From assembly GCA_029582165.1 (NCBI GenBank), contig CM055877.1, positions 40,644,749-40,708,748 on the forward strand: a stretch of 64,000 nucleotides of DNA, in the 5' to 3' direction. Positions 10,330-20,970 of the stretch are shown here, piece by piece (the first letter of the stretch is position 1; the number at the start of each line of letters is the position of its first letter). The DNA comes from Portulaca oleracea. Taxonomy: Eukaryota; Streptophyta; Magnoliopsida; Caryophyllales; Portulacaceae. Both the position numbers and the translations under genes were made by a program. The notes under the pieces were generated by a model. It did not search any database, was not told the origin of the DNA, and was given only the letters and a program-made list of their open reading frames with translations.

Positions 10330-12110
10330 TACAGAAGGGGCTTCTAGCTTTGGAAGACAGAAAGCTTCACAAAAAGAACTTAATTCTCTTTGCTTAGCAT
10401 ATTTATCTGTCGAATATCTTGCTTTTAATTTTAAATCATTGCATAAAGAAATACCTTCCTTCTTAATGAATCCTAATAATTTGCGAAATGTAATTTGATC
10501 ATATGGAATTAGATCTTTACTAGTTACTTCTTTTAATTTATTGAATATTCTTTGAGAAAATAAGGCTGGTAAGCTAGAAATGAATTTCTCTTTCCAATAA
10601 GGTTGGCGAAAGTCATCCCTTTTTAATAAATATGTAATATATGTATCTCTATACCAATTGTAACCTTCTAGAGTTGGACATCTTAAATTACTTAATTGAA
10701 TTTCTTGAGCTCCTAATAAATCTTTTGGAGTACCTAATAGATTAATGACAATTGTATGGACTAAAGTGTATATTGGATCTCTATGATTCTTGAGACTCAG
10801 ACGTTCATTGTCTGTTAAGTAATTATCCCACCAATTCTTTAATGAACCGGTAAAACCTGAAATTAATAAATCAAAAGCTTGACTATCTGGAGCACCGTTG
10901 GAAGTATAAGCAGAATATGCTATCATCATTCTATGGAGTGTAATTAATATTTCATGCTCAGATTTTCCATCTAAATTCCATTCATATATTGAAGTACCAT
11001 CAAAAGCTTCTGTAATCATTGCTTAAGAAACTCAAATTGAAGATCTGGAGGAGTATTCCTTGAATAATAAGGAATTGTCTTATCTTTCGAAAATATTTTA
11101 TGAATATCATTAGTTACTTGATCATCATCTAGAGAAATACTTTCATCTAAAACATTAACAGTATTACTTGAACTAGCAACTTGTTTTAACTTTTCATCTA
11201 TCTTTTTAATTAATGGACCATCTGGAATTTCTAAATTTTAATTTTTATTAATCTTAATGAGAGGAGATGAAATATCATCTGAAAATCATAACTTTATTGA
11301 ATCCTTATTTAAATCTAAGTTTTCTAACTTTTTGGATAATAAATCTATAGCTTCTATTAACTTGTTGAGACACTGTATGTAATACTTGATTAGTGTAATT
11401 AATTTGATGATAAACCTTTTTAATGCCATCTAAAACTACTTGACTATTTTCTTGATCATTTCTTCCTACCTTGAATGGAGATGCAGTAATAGGACCTTGA
11501 CTAGTAGGAACAATAATTTCTTGTAAAGGAGGAACAAAGGAAGAAATTACTTGACCATTTATTAATGTCCATTTTTTATTGAAATCGTGATTAGTGTTTA
11601 TACTTTGAATACTATGAGGATCTGGCAAATTATTTTCTGTGGCGAACATTGTCCACCAAGTAAAGAAAGGAATATTACATTCAATTCTTTCCATTAATGA
11701 ATACCATTCTTGTCTTATAAAACCTTGAGCGTTTTTATCAAAGTGAGACAAAAACCAATCTTTCTTAGCTTTATTTTCTATTGAATTAAAGTTTTCACAT
11801 AAAGATTCTTTATTAATTTCAAAGGCTTTGAAATAACATTAATAGAAGAATAAGAAGGAGGTTGCATAGTTGAATGCGTAGGAGAACCGTTTGAAGAATT
11901 AACTTCGTCTAGACTAAATGTTTCTTCATGATCCTTAATTGAAAAAGCAGTATTGAAATCAAATTTACCAATTTGATAAATTGTTTCTATTTTTTGTTTT
12001 GGAATAGACCAATTTGAAAACTCAGCTTGACAGCTAAGTTCCCTGCTATTGACAACACTAGAACTCTTGCTTCTACCTAGACTTAGACGATCTCTGATCC
12101 AAGAGGCCAT
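10330..12110 (-). pseudogene. E1 ORF1 5' part: MP remnant and CP
   Basis: The minus-strand ATG at 12110 begins MASWIRDRLSL. The N-terminal ~70 residues of the MP (FSNWSIPKQKIETIYQ, FDFNTAFSIKDHEETFSLD) are present. The frame then jumps to EVNSSNGSPTHSTMQPP, removing the whole 30K core by a deletion of several hundred bases. CP follows with FFTWWTMF, a disrupted linker (about 11222-11300), DGTSIYEW, LKNWWDNYL and the C-terminal ARYSTDKYAK block, then the copia insertion. Frameshifts lie near 11775 and around 11020-11300. Confidence 0.7.
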
Positions 12111-12719
12111 CTGAGTTACGTTTGAACACCTAGTTAATGAGTCATGCACACACTATCGGGACCACTGGGACCACCCCTTCCGGGACCACCTAACACACGG
12201 CTGACCAACGGAGTTACTGGGGCCGACCAACAGCTGACCAACGCTAGGTATGAGCGTAACACAGTAAATAAATATGCAAACATGGCTCTAATATCAATCG
12301 GGGGCAGGACCGGGATAAGAGCTAGGGGATGCAGCGGGAGAGGACTTGGTATGGCCTGGGGCGAGGGGAGTGGAGCGATAAATCGATTTTCAAAGGACTA
12401 AAAATAATTGTAATGACAGAATTTGAGTTATTAAAGCTTTAAATGAAATTTAAATACAAGTAATTGAAATGAAACACGTACAAGATGAATTAATCAAAAC
12501 TTACTTTGATTGAATTTAAAATAACGTACAAAAGAATTTGAATACAATTGCTCTCTTGGAGAAGGATGGAGAGTATGGAAAGATATGGAGTGGGAAAGGA
12601 TTGGGAATACACTTGAGAGAATAGTGGAGTAGTGGGAGATAAGTGAGAGAGGAATGCTTGAGAGTGCGTACAAGTGATCTTGTGGTCCGAAGCTAATTTT
12701 TGTTATGATCACAAGATAT
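12111..12719 (-). promoter_or_regulatory. E1 leader with degenerate primer site
   Basis: Minus-strand leader upstream of the MP ATG. The primer site at 12296-12284 reads TGATATTAGAGCC, two changes from the copies that keep TGGTATCAGAGCC. The splice-donor match and pyrimidine-rich leader follow upstream. The TATA box is missing because leader sequence near 12709 is joined to sequence upstream of the promoter. Confidence 0.6.
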
Positions 12720-13022
12720 TGGACTCTATACTTCCCTCCCGGGGGCTTTTTTGAGTGAAATTGTGAATTTCACTAAGTCTTGAAATGATACCTGCAAAGA
12801 AAATGTTAGTAATAAAACTTTTTTTTTAATATCCTCATATGAGTTTTTATATCTCATATGGGTCTTGAGCACATGGTAATTGTTGCTTCTTGAGTAATTT
12901 GATTTCCTGCTTGAGTAATTGAATCTCATCAACTTGAGCTTTTTCGTTTTCTTTTCCTTTTGATTTTTTGTCTTGTTTTTGTGGAGTTGCTGGAATGACT
13001 TGAGCTGGAGAACTTGGTTTAA
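12720..13022 (-). other. E1 upstream 3' segment (ORF2 coiled-coil end)
   Basis: The minus strand reads the end of a type-B ORF2 (PAQVIPATPQKQDKKSKGKE, then VDEIQLLKQEIKLLKKQ) with an internal deletion, a broken stop-codon palindrome, the acceptor-like TTTGCAGGTA and the CCCGGGAGGG motif. It meets plus-strand ORF2 sequence at 13022-13026. Confidence 0.6.
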
Positions 13023-13304
13023 CACCACAACACTATGCAATGAAGCCTGCTACTCAATTACATTCTCAATATTCAATACCTGTTACCAACACCTTTCAAG
13101 CTCTTCCCAGTCAAGAATTTCCACCTCTTTCATATGCTCAAGCCTCCTCAAAGACTCAAGTAACTCCAAAACCATCCTCCAGTACTAATTCAACTTACTT
13201 TCCAAAACCAACCAAAGACCATGTCCTTTATATAAGATTTCGACAACCTCAATCTGTTCCCCAACTCAATGAATTTGTCAAAAACACATTCATGCCTGAT
13301 TGTA

Positions 13305-13307
<3 letters not shown>
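13023..13307 (+). pseudogene. Orphan ORF2 N-terminal fragment
   Basis: Plus-strand ORF2 sequence starting inside the protein (HYAMKPATQLHSQYSIP) and ending at MPDCN, where a TA microsatellite begins. The frame is open except for its missing start. It abuts minus-strand ORF2 sequence of E1 on the left, forming an inverted junction within the same viral gene. Confidence 0.65.

Positions 13308-13356
<49 letters not shown>
13308..13356. repeat. (TA)n microsatellite at a viral breakpoint
   Basis: About 49 bp of perfect TA repeats separate truncated ORF2 on the left from promoter sequence on the right. The viral sequence on either side is not contiguous. Confidence 0.95.
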
Positions 13357-13360
<4 letters not shown>

Positions 13361-13913
13361 TATCAAGATCAAGATCAAGATTCCATTCCAATCAAGGGTA
13401 TTCTACCGTCCAAGTGTCCGAATATAATTCAACATTGTATTCTATAAATATGTATTCAATTGCTTACTTTTTAGCATCACAAATTAGATCACAAAATTAG
13501 AGCACAAATTAGCATCCCAAGATCAGTTGTACGCACTCTCAAGCATCCTCTCTCACACTCATCACCCACTACTCCCTCAAGTGTATTCTCAATCCTTTCC
13601 CACTCCATATCTTTCCATACTCTCCATCCTTCTCAAGAAAGCAATTGTAATTCAATTTCAATTCTCTTGTATGTTTGATTTTCATTCAATCAAAGTAAGT
13701 TTTTGATTCATTCTTTGTACGTGTTTCATTTCAATTACTTGTATTTAAATTTCATTAAAGCTTTATTACACTAAAATCTTTGATTACAATTATTTTTAGA
13801 CATTTAAAAATCGATTTACCACTCCGCTCCCCTCGCCCCAGGCCATACCAAGTCCTCTCTCGCTGTGTCCCCTAGCTCTTATCCCGGTCCTGCCCCCGAT
13901 TGGTATTAGAGCC
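13357..13913 (+). promoter_or_regulatory. E2 promoter, leader and primer site
   Basis: TATA box TATAAATA at 13443-13450; pyrimidine-rich leader; splice donor GTAAGT at 13695-13700 (AAA before it); GC-rich segment; primer site at 13901-13913 reading TGGTATTAGAGCC, one transition from the tRNA-iMet complement. Confidence 0.7.
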
Positions 13914-14077
13914 AAGTTTGCATATTTAGTTACTGTGTTACACTCATAGCTAGCGTTGGTCAGCTGTTGGTCAGCCCCAGTGAGTCCGTTGGTCAGCCGT
14001 TTGTTAGGTGGTCCTAGAAGGTGTGGTCCCGATAATGTGTGCATGACTCATTTGCTAAGTGTTCAAACGTAACTCAG

Positions 14078-14760
14078 ATGGCCTCATGGATCAGAGATCG
14101 TCTAATTTTTCAAATTGGTCTATTCCAAAACAAAAAATAGAAACAATTTATCAAATTGGTAAATTTGATTTCAATACTGCTTTTTCAATTAAAGATCATG
14201 AAGAAACATTTAGTTTGGATGATGAATTTCAAACTATTAAATTACTTTCAAACATTTCTATTAAAAAATTTAAAGAAAAGTGTAGATATATTCATTTTGG
14301 TATGATTCAAATGGCTCTTAAACCTTTAACAAGATTAGGATTAGATTGTCATGTATTCATGGCCCTTAGAGACAATAGATTAATTCGTTACAAAGATTCA
14401 TTATTTGCTATGATTCAAACTAATATTTGTAATGGTTCTATTTATTTCAATTGTTGTCCAAATTATTCTGTTGATTTGAATGACCCTTGGATTTTAAATA
14501 CATTAATTTTAGATGTTCATTTGCAAAATGATTCGAAAGTGCAATTTAGAGAACTTTCAAGAAATTTTACTATTACGTACAGAGTTTATTTCAAGTTACT
14601 TTCTTCTCAACCCAATCCAAAATGTTTATTAAAGTCTTCTTTGGATGAAACAATTTTATTAAAGATAGAGTCTGAAAATATTTCTTCTTTTACTCCAAAA
14701 TTATTAAAGTGGAATTAGATAACTATTCATCAAGAATTTATTATTCAAAATATTAAGCCT
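14078..14760 (+). pseudogene. E2 movement protein
   Basis: 30K-superfamily cell-to-cell movement protein, the N-terminal domain of ORF1. The ATG at 14078 starts MASWIRDRL, but a deletion of about 67 bp just after it shifts the frame. From 14108 the domain reads on: FSNWSIPKQ, YIHFGMIQMALKPLTRLGL, RDNRLIRYKDSL, LNDPWILNTLILDVH, FTITYRVYFKLL. A TAG at 14716-14718 replaces a conserved Glu codon. The block around LGL...RDNRL and the DPWI motif resemble caulimovirid movement proteins. Confidence 0.72.
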
Positions 14761-17198
14761 CCTAGAAATATGTCTCAAAAGAATATACAACAAATTGTAG
14801 AAGAACCAGATGGTAGAGTATTAATAAGATTTAATTCTATTAAAGAAAGAGCATCTTCTTCAAGATTTTCAGAAAAGATAGAGCTTCCTCGTCCTTCCTT
14901 TTCTATGCCTTCAAGATCTACTAATTTTGATTATTTAAAAGATAATCAGGTAGAAGATTCAAAAATTTATTACAAATCTCCTTTAGTGGAACCAGTTGAT
15001 GAAGTTAATTCGTCAAACGGTTCTCCTACGCATTCAACCATGCAACCTCCTTCCTATTCTTCTATTAATGTTATTTCAAAGCCTTTTGAAATTAATAAAG
15101 AATATTTACGTGAAAACTTTAATTCAATAGAAAATAAAGTTAAGAAAGATTGGTTTTTATCCTACTTTGATAAAAACGCTCAAGCTTTTATAAGACAAGA
15201 ATGGTATTCAATAATGGAATGAATTGAATGCAATATTCCTTTCTTTACTTGGTGGACAATGTTCGCCAAAGAAAATAATTTGCCAGATCCTCATGGTATT
15301 CCAAGTATAAACACTAATCACGATTTCAATAAAAAAAATGGATATTAATAAATGGTCAAGTAATTTCTTCCTTTGTTCCTCGTTTACAAGAAATTATTGT
15401 TCCTACTCGTCAAGGTCCTATTACTGTATCTCCATTCAAGGTAGGTAGAAATGATCAAGAAAATAGTCAAGTAGTTTTAGATGACATTAAAAAGGTTTAT
15501 CAACAAAATAATTATTTTAATCAAGTTTTACATTCAGTTTCTAAACAAGTTAATATGGTATCTACTCAAATAGAAGCTATTTCCAAAAAAAGAAGATATA
15601 GATTTATTATCCAAGAAGTTAGAAAACTTAGATTTAAATAAGGATTAAAAAAAGTTAGGATTTTTAGATGATATTTCATCTCCTCTCATTAAGATTAATA
15701 AAAATAAAAATTTAGAAATTCCAGTTAGTCTATTAATTAAAAGGATAGATGAAAAGTTAAAGCAAGTTGCTAGTTCAAGTAATATTGTTAATGTTTTAGA
15801 TGAAAGTATTTCTCAAATAGATGATGATCAAGTGGCTAATGATATTCATAAAATATTTTCAAAAGATAAGACAATTCCTTATTATTCAAGGAATACTCCT
15901 CCAGATCTTCAACTAGAGTCTGTTAAAGCAATGATTACAGAAGCTTTTGATGGTACTTCAATATATGAATGAAATTTAGATGGAAAATCTGAGCATGAAA
16001 TATTAATTACACTCCATGGAATGATGATAGCATATTCTGCTTATACTTTCAAAGGTGCTCCAGATTGTCAAGCTTTTGATTTATTAATTTCAGGTTTTAC
16101 CGGTTCATTAAAGAATTGGTGGGATAATTACTTAACACACAATGAACGTCTAAGTCTCAAGAATCATAGAGATCCAATATAAACTTTAGTCCGTACAATT
16201 GTTGTTAATCTATTAGGTACTCCAAAAAATTTATTAGGTTTTCAGGAAATTCAATTAATTAATTTAAGATGTCCAACTCTAGAGGATTACAATTGGTATG
16301 GAGATATATATATTATATATTCATTAAAAAGGGATGACTGTCGTCAGCCTTATTGGAAAGAGAAATTTATTTCTGGTTTACCAGCCTTATTTTCTCAAAG
16401 AATATTCAATAAATTAAAAGAAGTAACTGGTAAAAATCCAATTCCATATGATCAGATTACATTTGGTCAATTATTAGGATTCATTAAGAAAGAAGGTCTT
16501 TCCTTGTGCAATGAATTAAAATTACAAGCAAGATATTCAACAGATAAATTTGCTAAGCGAAAAGAATTAGGTTTTTTTTGTGAAGCTTTATGTCTCCCAA
16601 AATTAGAAGCTCCTTCTGTAAAGAAGAGAAGGAAGAATCAAGTTAATAAAAAGAAACAATATAATCGTCCTAATTACAAGAAAACAACTCCTCCTAAGAA
16701 AGATATTACAAAAAAAAGTCACTAATAAAGTTACTTGATATAAATGTGGAAAACAAGGTCATTATGCAAAGAATTGCAAAGTCAAAAAAAAATTAAGTGA
16801 AATATGTGCGGATAATCCAGAGATTGATGAAAGATTATTTCTTTATTTGAGCTTAAAGATACTCCTATTCAATCTGAGAATTCATCTTCTTATGAGTAAG
16901 AAGATAATGGTATTTATGAATTAGAAAGTGATTCAAGTGAGTATTCAATAGGTAATGAGTCTTCCAGAATATGTTTTAATTGTATTAATGTTATTACTGC
17001 TAGTAAAAATGAAAAAGAATTTTTATTAGATTTGATTGAACAAATTCAAGATCCCTATTTACGAAAAGAATATTTAGAAAAACTAAAAAGTATTTTGATT
17101 AAAGAAGATTTGATCAAAACTCCTCCTCCTAATTTCAATATCAATAAAATATTTGAAAAGTATGAAACACCAAATATTTTACAAGTTGTGAACGTTCA
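14761..17198 (+). pseudogene. E2 coat protein region
   Basis: Capsid domain of ORF1. Visible blocks are NIQQIVEEPDGRVLIRFN, PSYSSINVISKPFE, DKNAQAFIRQEWYS, IPFFTWWTMF, DGTSIYEW, LKNWWDNYL, QPYWKEKFISGLPALF and ARYSTDKFAK, then a basic stretch and a knuckle in which the first Cys is TGA (near 16736). An acidic Ser-rich segment and EQIQDP.LRKEYLEKL follow. Breaks include TGA at 15220-15222, a run of extra A near 15335, TGA near 15969 and TAA near 16180. It ends where CP-protease linker sequence joins RT sequence at about 17207. Confidence 0.68.
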
Positions 17199-17943
17199 AG
17201 ATTTAAACATGAAATTATTTCAAACGAAAATAAGATTTTTAGGACATGACATACATCAAGGAACTATACGGCCGATTACTAGAGCTATAGAATTTGCAGA
17301 TAAATTTCCAGATGAAATAAAACATAAAACTCAATTGCAAAGATTTTTAGGATGTTTAAATTATGTATCTGATTTCTTTCCAAATTTAAGACAGCTTTGT
17401 AAGCCCCTGTAGAGGCGATTACTTAAAAACCCACCTCCATGGTCAGAAGAGCATACTCAAGTCGTCCGTCTTCTCAAACATAGAGTCAAGTCTTTACCAT
17501 GTCTAGGTATTCCATATCCAAATGCATTCATGATTGTCGAAACCGATGCATTCGAATTAGGATATGGTGGTATATTAAAGCAAACCATGAATAACTCCTC
17601 CACAGACCAAATTATCCGTTACCATTCAGGCATTTGGAATGGGGCACAGAAAAATTAATCAACTGTTAAGAAATAAGTTTTGTCAATTGTTCTATGTGTT
17701 TCAAAATTTCAAGATAATTTATTTAACAAAAAATTTCTTCTTCGTATTGATTGCAAATCAGTGAAAGAAGATCTTGAAAAAGATGCTCAAAATCTTGTTT
17801 CTAAACAAATCTTTGCTCGATGGCAAGCAATTTTATCATGTTTTAACTTTGACATCGAATTCATCAAAGGAGAAAATAATTCTTTGCGTGATTTTCTAAC
17901 AAGAGAATTCTTTCAAGGATCATTTAGCTCTCAGAACACATAA
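17199..17943 (+). pseudogene. E2 RT thumb and RNase H joined to CP linker
   Basis: After QVVNVQDLN the frame enters MKLFQTKIRFLGHDIHQG, the RT thumb region, then FLGCLNYVSDFFPNLRQLC, the connection, and RH (ETDA.ELGYGGIL, KEVLSIV-like block, RIDCKSV, FDIEFIKGENNSLRDFLTREF), ending at TAA 17941-17943. The RT palm with its catalytic Asp pair is absent. In-frame stops lie at 17410-17412 and within the RH block near 17656 and 17673. The same joint occurs at 31005-31035. Confidence 0.75.
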
Positions 17944-18350
17944 ACCACCTCCAGCCTCTCAAACAATTCCACTTACTTCCCTATTCCATGAAACATATGA
18001 AATAAACCAAATCCTCCAGCTCAAGTCATTCCAGCAACTCCACAAAAGCACAGAAAGAAAAAGTTCAAGTTGATGAAATTCAATTACTCAAGCATGAAAT
18101 CAAATTACTCAAGAAGCAGCAGCAACAATTATTCCTACTTCCAGTACCAATTCATCAGAATCTTCAACATCAGTCCATTCAAATTATAATCCATTTGATG
18201 GACCTTCTGCTCAAGACCCATATGAGATTTAAAATCTCATATGTGGATATTCAATAAAAAATAAAAAAAAATTTTATTACTAACGTTTTCTTTGCAGGTA
18301 TCATTTCAAGAGACAGTGAAATTCACAATTTCACTACAAAAATCCCCCGG
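17944..18350 (+). other. Type-A 3' segment after RNase H
   Basis: Directly after the RH stop comes about 80 bp unlike type B, then sequence shared with type B from CCTCCAGCTCAAGTC on: a coiled-coil coding stretch (VDEIQLLKHEIKLLKKQQQQ) with no usable start and stops upstream. A 12-bp-arm palindrome lies at 18219-18243, AATAAA near 18253, an acceptor-like TTTGCAGGTA near 18292-18301 and a hairpin at 18316-18334. In type A this looks like a conserved cis region, not a gene. Confidence 0.6.
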
Positions 18351-18712
18351 GAGGGAAGTATAAAGTTCAATTGTTCAATTATGATTCAAGCACATGCCAA
18401 CATTCAATGGAGTCATTTCCAACTCACTAATGCAAGCCACATCCCTCACCACTATGTAAATGGCTATCAATCAAGATTTCACTCATGTCGGCAAATAATT
18501 TAGGTTACTATTCCAAGAAGCTGATTCATGAGATACTGTTTAGGATTCGTCAGTCCAGAATTATTGCTCAAATACTGTTCAAGTGCTACGTGGTTCAAGT
18601 CTACAGTCAACAATAATTCAAATTTATTGGAGATATTATCAAGATCAATATTCCATTCCAATCAAGGGTATTCTACCTTCCAAGTGTCCGAATATAATTC
18701 AACATTGTATTC

Positions 18713-19171
18713 TATAAATATGTATTCAATTGCTTAGTTTTTAGCATCACAAATTAGAGCACAAATTAGCATCCCAAGATCACTTGTACGCACTCTCAAG
18801 CATCCTCTCTCACATTCATCACCCACTACCCTCTCAAGTGTATTCCCAAACCTTTCCCACTCCATATCTTTCCATACTCCGTATCCTTCTCCAAGAGAGC
18901 AATTGTAATTCAATTTCAATTGTCTTGTACATTGTTTTGATTCAATCAAAGTAAGTTTTTGATTCATTCATCTTGTTCGTGTTTCATTTCAATTGTTTGC
19001 ATTACTTTTTCATTAAATCTTTATTACATTAAAATCTTTCATTACAATTATTTTTAGTCCTTTGAAAATCGTTTTGTCGCTCCGCTCCCCTCTCCCCAGG
19101 CCATATCAAGTCCGCTCCCGCTGCGTCCCCTAGCTCTTATCCCGGTCCTGTCCCCGATTGGTATCAGAGCC
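18713..19171 (+). promoter_or_regulatory. E3 promoter, leader and primer site
   Basis: TATA box 18713-18720; leader with splice donor GTAAGT at 18951-18956; GC-rich segment; primer site TGGTATCAGAGCC at 19159-19171. GTTGGTCAG-type repeats follow before the MP ATG at 19344. Confidence 0.72.
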
Positions 19172-19343
19172 AAGTTTGCATATTTAGTTACTGTGTTACG
19201 CTCATAGCTAGCGTTGGTCAGCTGTTGGTCAGCCCCAGTGAGTCCGTTGGTCAGCCGTGTGTTAGGTGGTCCCGGAAGGGGTGGTCCCAGTGTTCCGATA
19301 GTGTGTGCATGACTCATTAGCTAAGTGTTCAAACGTAACTCAG

Positions 19344-20970
19344 ATGGCCTCTTGGATCAGAGATCGTCTAACTCTAGGTAGTAGCAAGAGTTCTAGTGTG
19401 GTCAATAGCAGGGAACTTAGCTGTCAAATTGATTTTTCAAATTAGTCTATTCCAAAACAAAAAATAGAAACAATTTATCAAATTGGTAAATTTGATTTCA
19501 ATACTGCTTTTTCAATTAAAGACCATGAAGAAACATTTAGTTTGGATGATGAATTTCAAACTACTAAATTACTTTCAAACATTTCTATTAAAAGATATAA
19601 AGAAAAGTATAGATATATTCATTTTGGTATGATTCAAATAGCTCTTAAACTTTTAACAAGATTAGGATTAGATTGTCCTGTATTGCTGGCCCTTAGAGAC
19701 AATATATTAGTTCGTTACAAAGATTCATTATTAGTTATGATTCAAACTAATATATGTAATGGTCCTAATTATTTCAATTGTTGTCCAAATAATTCTATTG
19801 ATTTGAATGACCCTTGGATTTTAGATACATTAATTTTAGATGTTCATTTGCAAAATGATTCAAAAGTGCAATTTAGAGAACTTTCAAGAAATTTTGCTAC
19901 TATGTACAGAGTATATTTCAAGTTACTTTCTTCTCAACTGAATCCAAAATGTTTATTAAAGCCCTCTTCGGTTGAAACAATTTCATTAAAGATAGAGTCT
20001 GAAAATATTTCTTCTTTTACTACAAAATTATTAAAGTGGGATGAGATAACTATTCATCAAGAATTTATTATTCAAAATATTAAGCCTCCTAGAAATATTT
20101 CTCAAAAGAATATACAACAAATTGTAGAAGAGCCAGATGGTAGAGTATTAATAATATTTAATTCTATTAAAGAAACATCATCTTCTTCAAGATTTTCAAA
20201 AAAGATAGAGCTTCCTCGTTCTTCCTTTTCTATGCCTTCAAGATCTACTAATTTTGATTATTTAAAAGATAATCAGGTAGATGATTCAAAAATTTATTAC
20301 AAAACTCCGATAGCGGAACCAGTTGATGAAGTTAATTCGTCAAACGGTTCTCCTACGCATTCAACCATGCAACCTCCTTCCTATTCTTCTATTAATGTTA
20401 TTTCAAAGCCTTTTGAAATCAATAAAGAATATTTACGTGAAAACTTTAATTCAATAGAAAATAAAGTTAAGAAAGATTGGTTTTTAACTCACTTTGATAA
20501 AAACGCTCAAGCTTTTATAAGAAAAGAATGGTATTCATTAATGGAAAGAATTGAATGCAATATTCCATTCTTTACTTGGTGGACAATGTTCGCCAAAGAA
20601 AATAATTTGCCAGATCCTCATGGTATTCAAAGTATAAACACTAATCACGATTTCAATAAAAAAATGGACATTAGTAAATGGTCAAGTAATTTTTCCTTTG
20701 TTCCTCCTTTACAAGAAATTATTGTTCCTACTAGTCAAGGTCCTATTACTGCATCTCCATTCAAGGTAGGTAGAAATGATCAAGAAAATAGTCAAGTAGT
20801 TTTAGATGACATTAAAAAGGTTTATCATCAAAATAATTATACTAACCAAGTTTTACATTAAGTTTCTAAACAAGTTAATATGATATCTATTCAAATAGAA
20901 GCTATTTCCAAAAAGTTAGAAAACTTAGATTTAGATAAGGATTCAAAAAAGTTAGGATTTTTAGATGATA
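19344..20970 (+). pseudogene. E3 movement protein and CP N-terminal part
   Basis: The ATG at 19344 begins MASWIRDRL. A TAG near 19446 replaces the Trp of FSNWSIP. From 19542 to 20861 the frame is open for 439 codons and includes YIHFGMIQIAL, LNDPWILDTLILDVH, NIQQIVEEPDGRVL, DKNAQAFIRKEWYS and IPFFTWWTMF. This shows that MP and CP are one polyprotein. A TAA at 20859-20861 ends it. At about 20970 the sequence jumps over the rest of the linker and CP start. Confidence 0.75.

Larger units (their letters stand above)
988..13022 (-). mobile_element. EPRV copy E1 (type B), split by a copia element
   Basis: Reading minus, this copy runs from a 3' segment and leader (13022-12111) through MP start, CP, CCHC knuckle, protease and ORF2 to another promoter-leader ending at 988. 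The Ty1/copia insertion at 4283-10329 lies inside the CP C-terminal part, with the 5-bp duplication TACAG on both sides. No RT or RH is present: after the protease the frame enters the type-B tail and then ORF2. The copy meets plus-strand EPRV pieces at both ends, so both borders are inverted junctions. Multiple stops and frameshifts make it inactive. Confidence 0.75.
13357..18350 (+). mobile_element. EPRV copy E2 (type A, internally deleted)
   Basis: Order: promoter, leader, primer site, MP, CP with a knuckle remnant, a junction directly into the RT thumb region, RH, type-A 3' segment. It passes without a break into the promoter of E3, so E2 and E3 are head to tail as in a circular or concatemeric viral genome. 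Protease and RT core are missing through one precise deletion also found in E4. Several stops and frameshifts are present. Confidence 0.75.

Noticed and set aside
12144..12401. Open frames reading MHTLSGPLGPPLPGPPNTRL and similar near every primer site
   Set aside because: They are the reverse strand of the conserved EPRV leader, repeat with it at 13796-14044, 19054-19317 and 27456-27752, and overlap the primer site.
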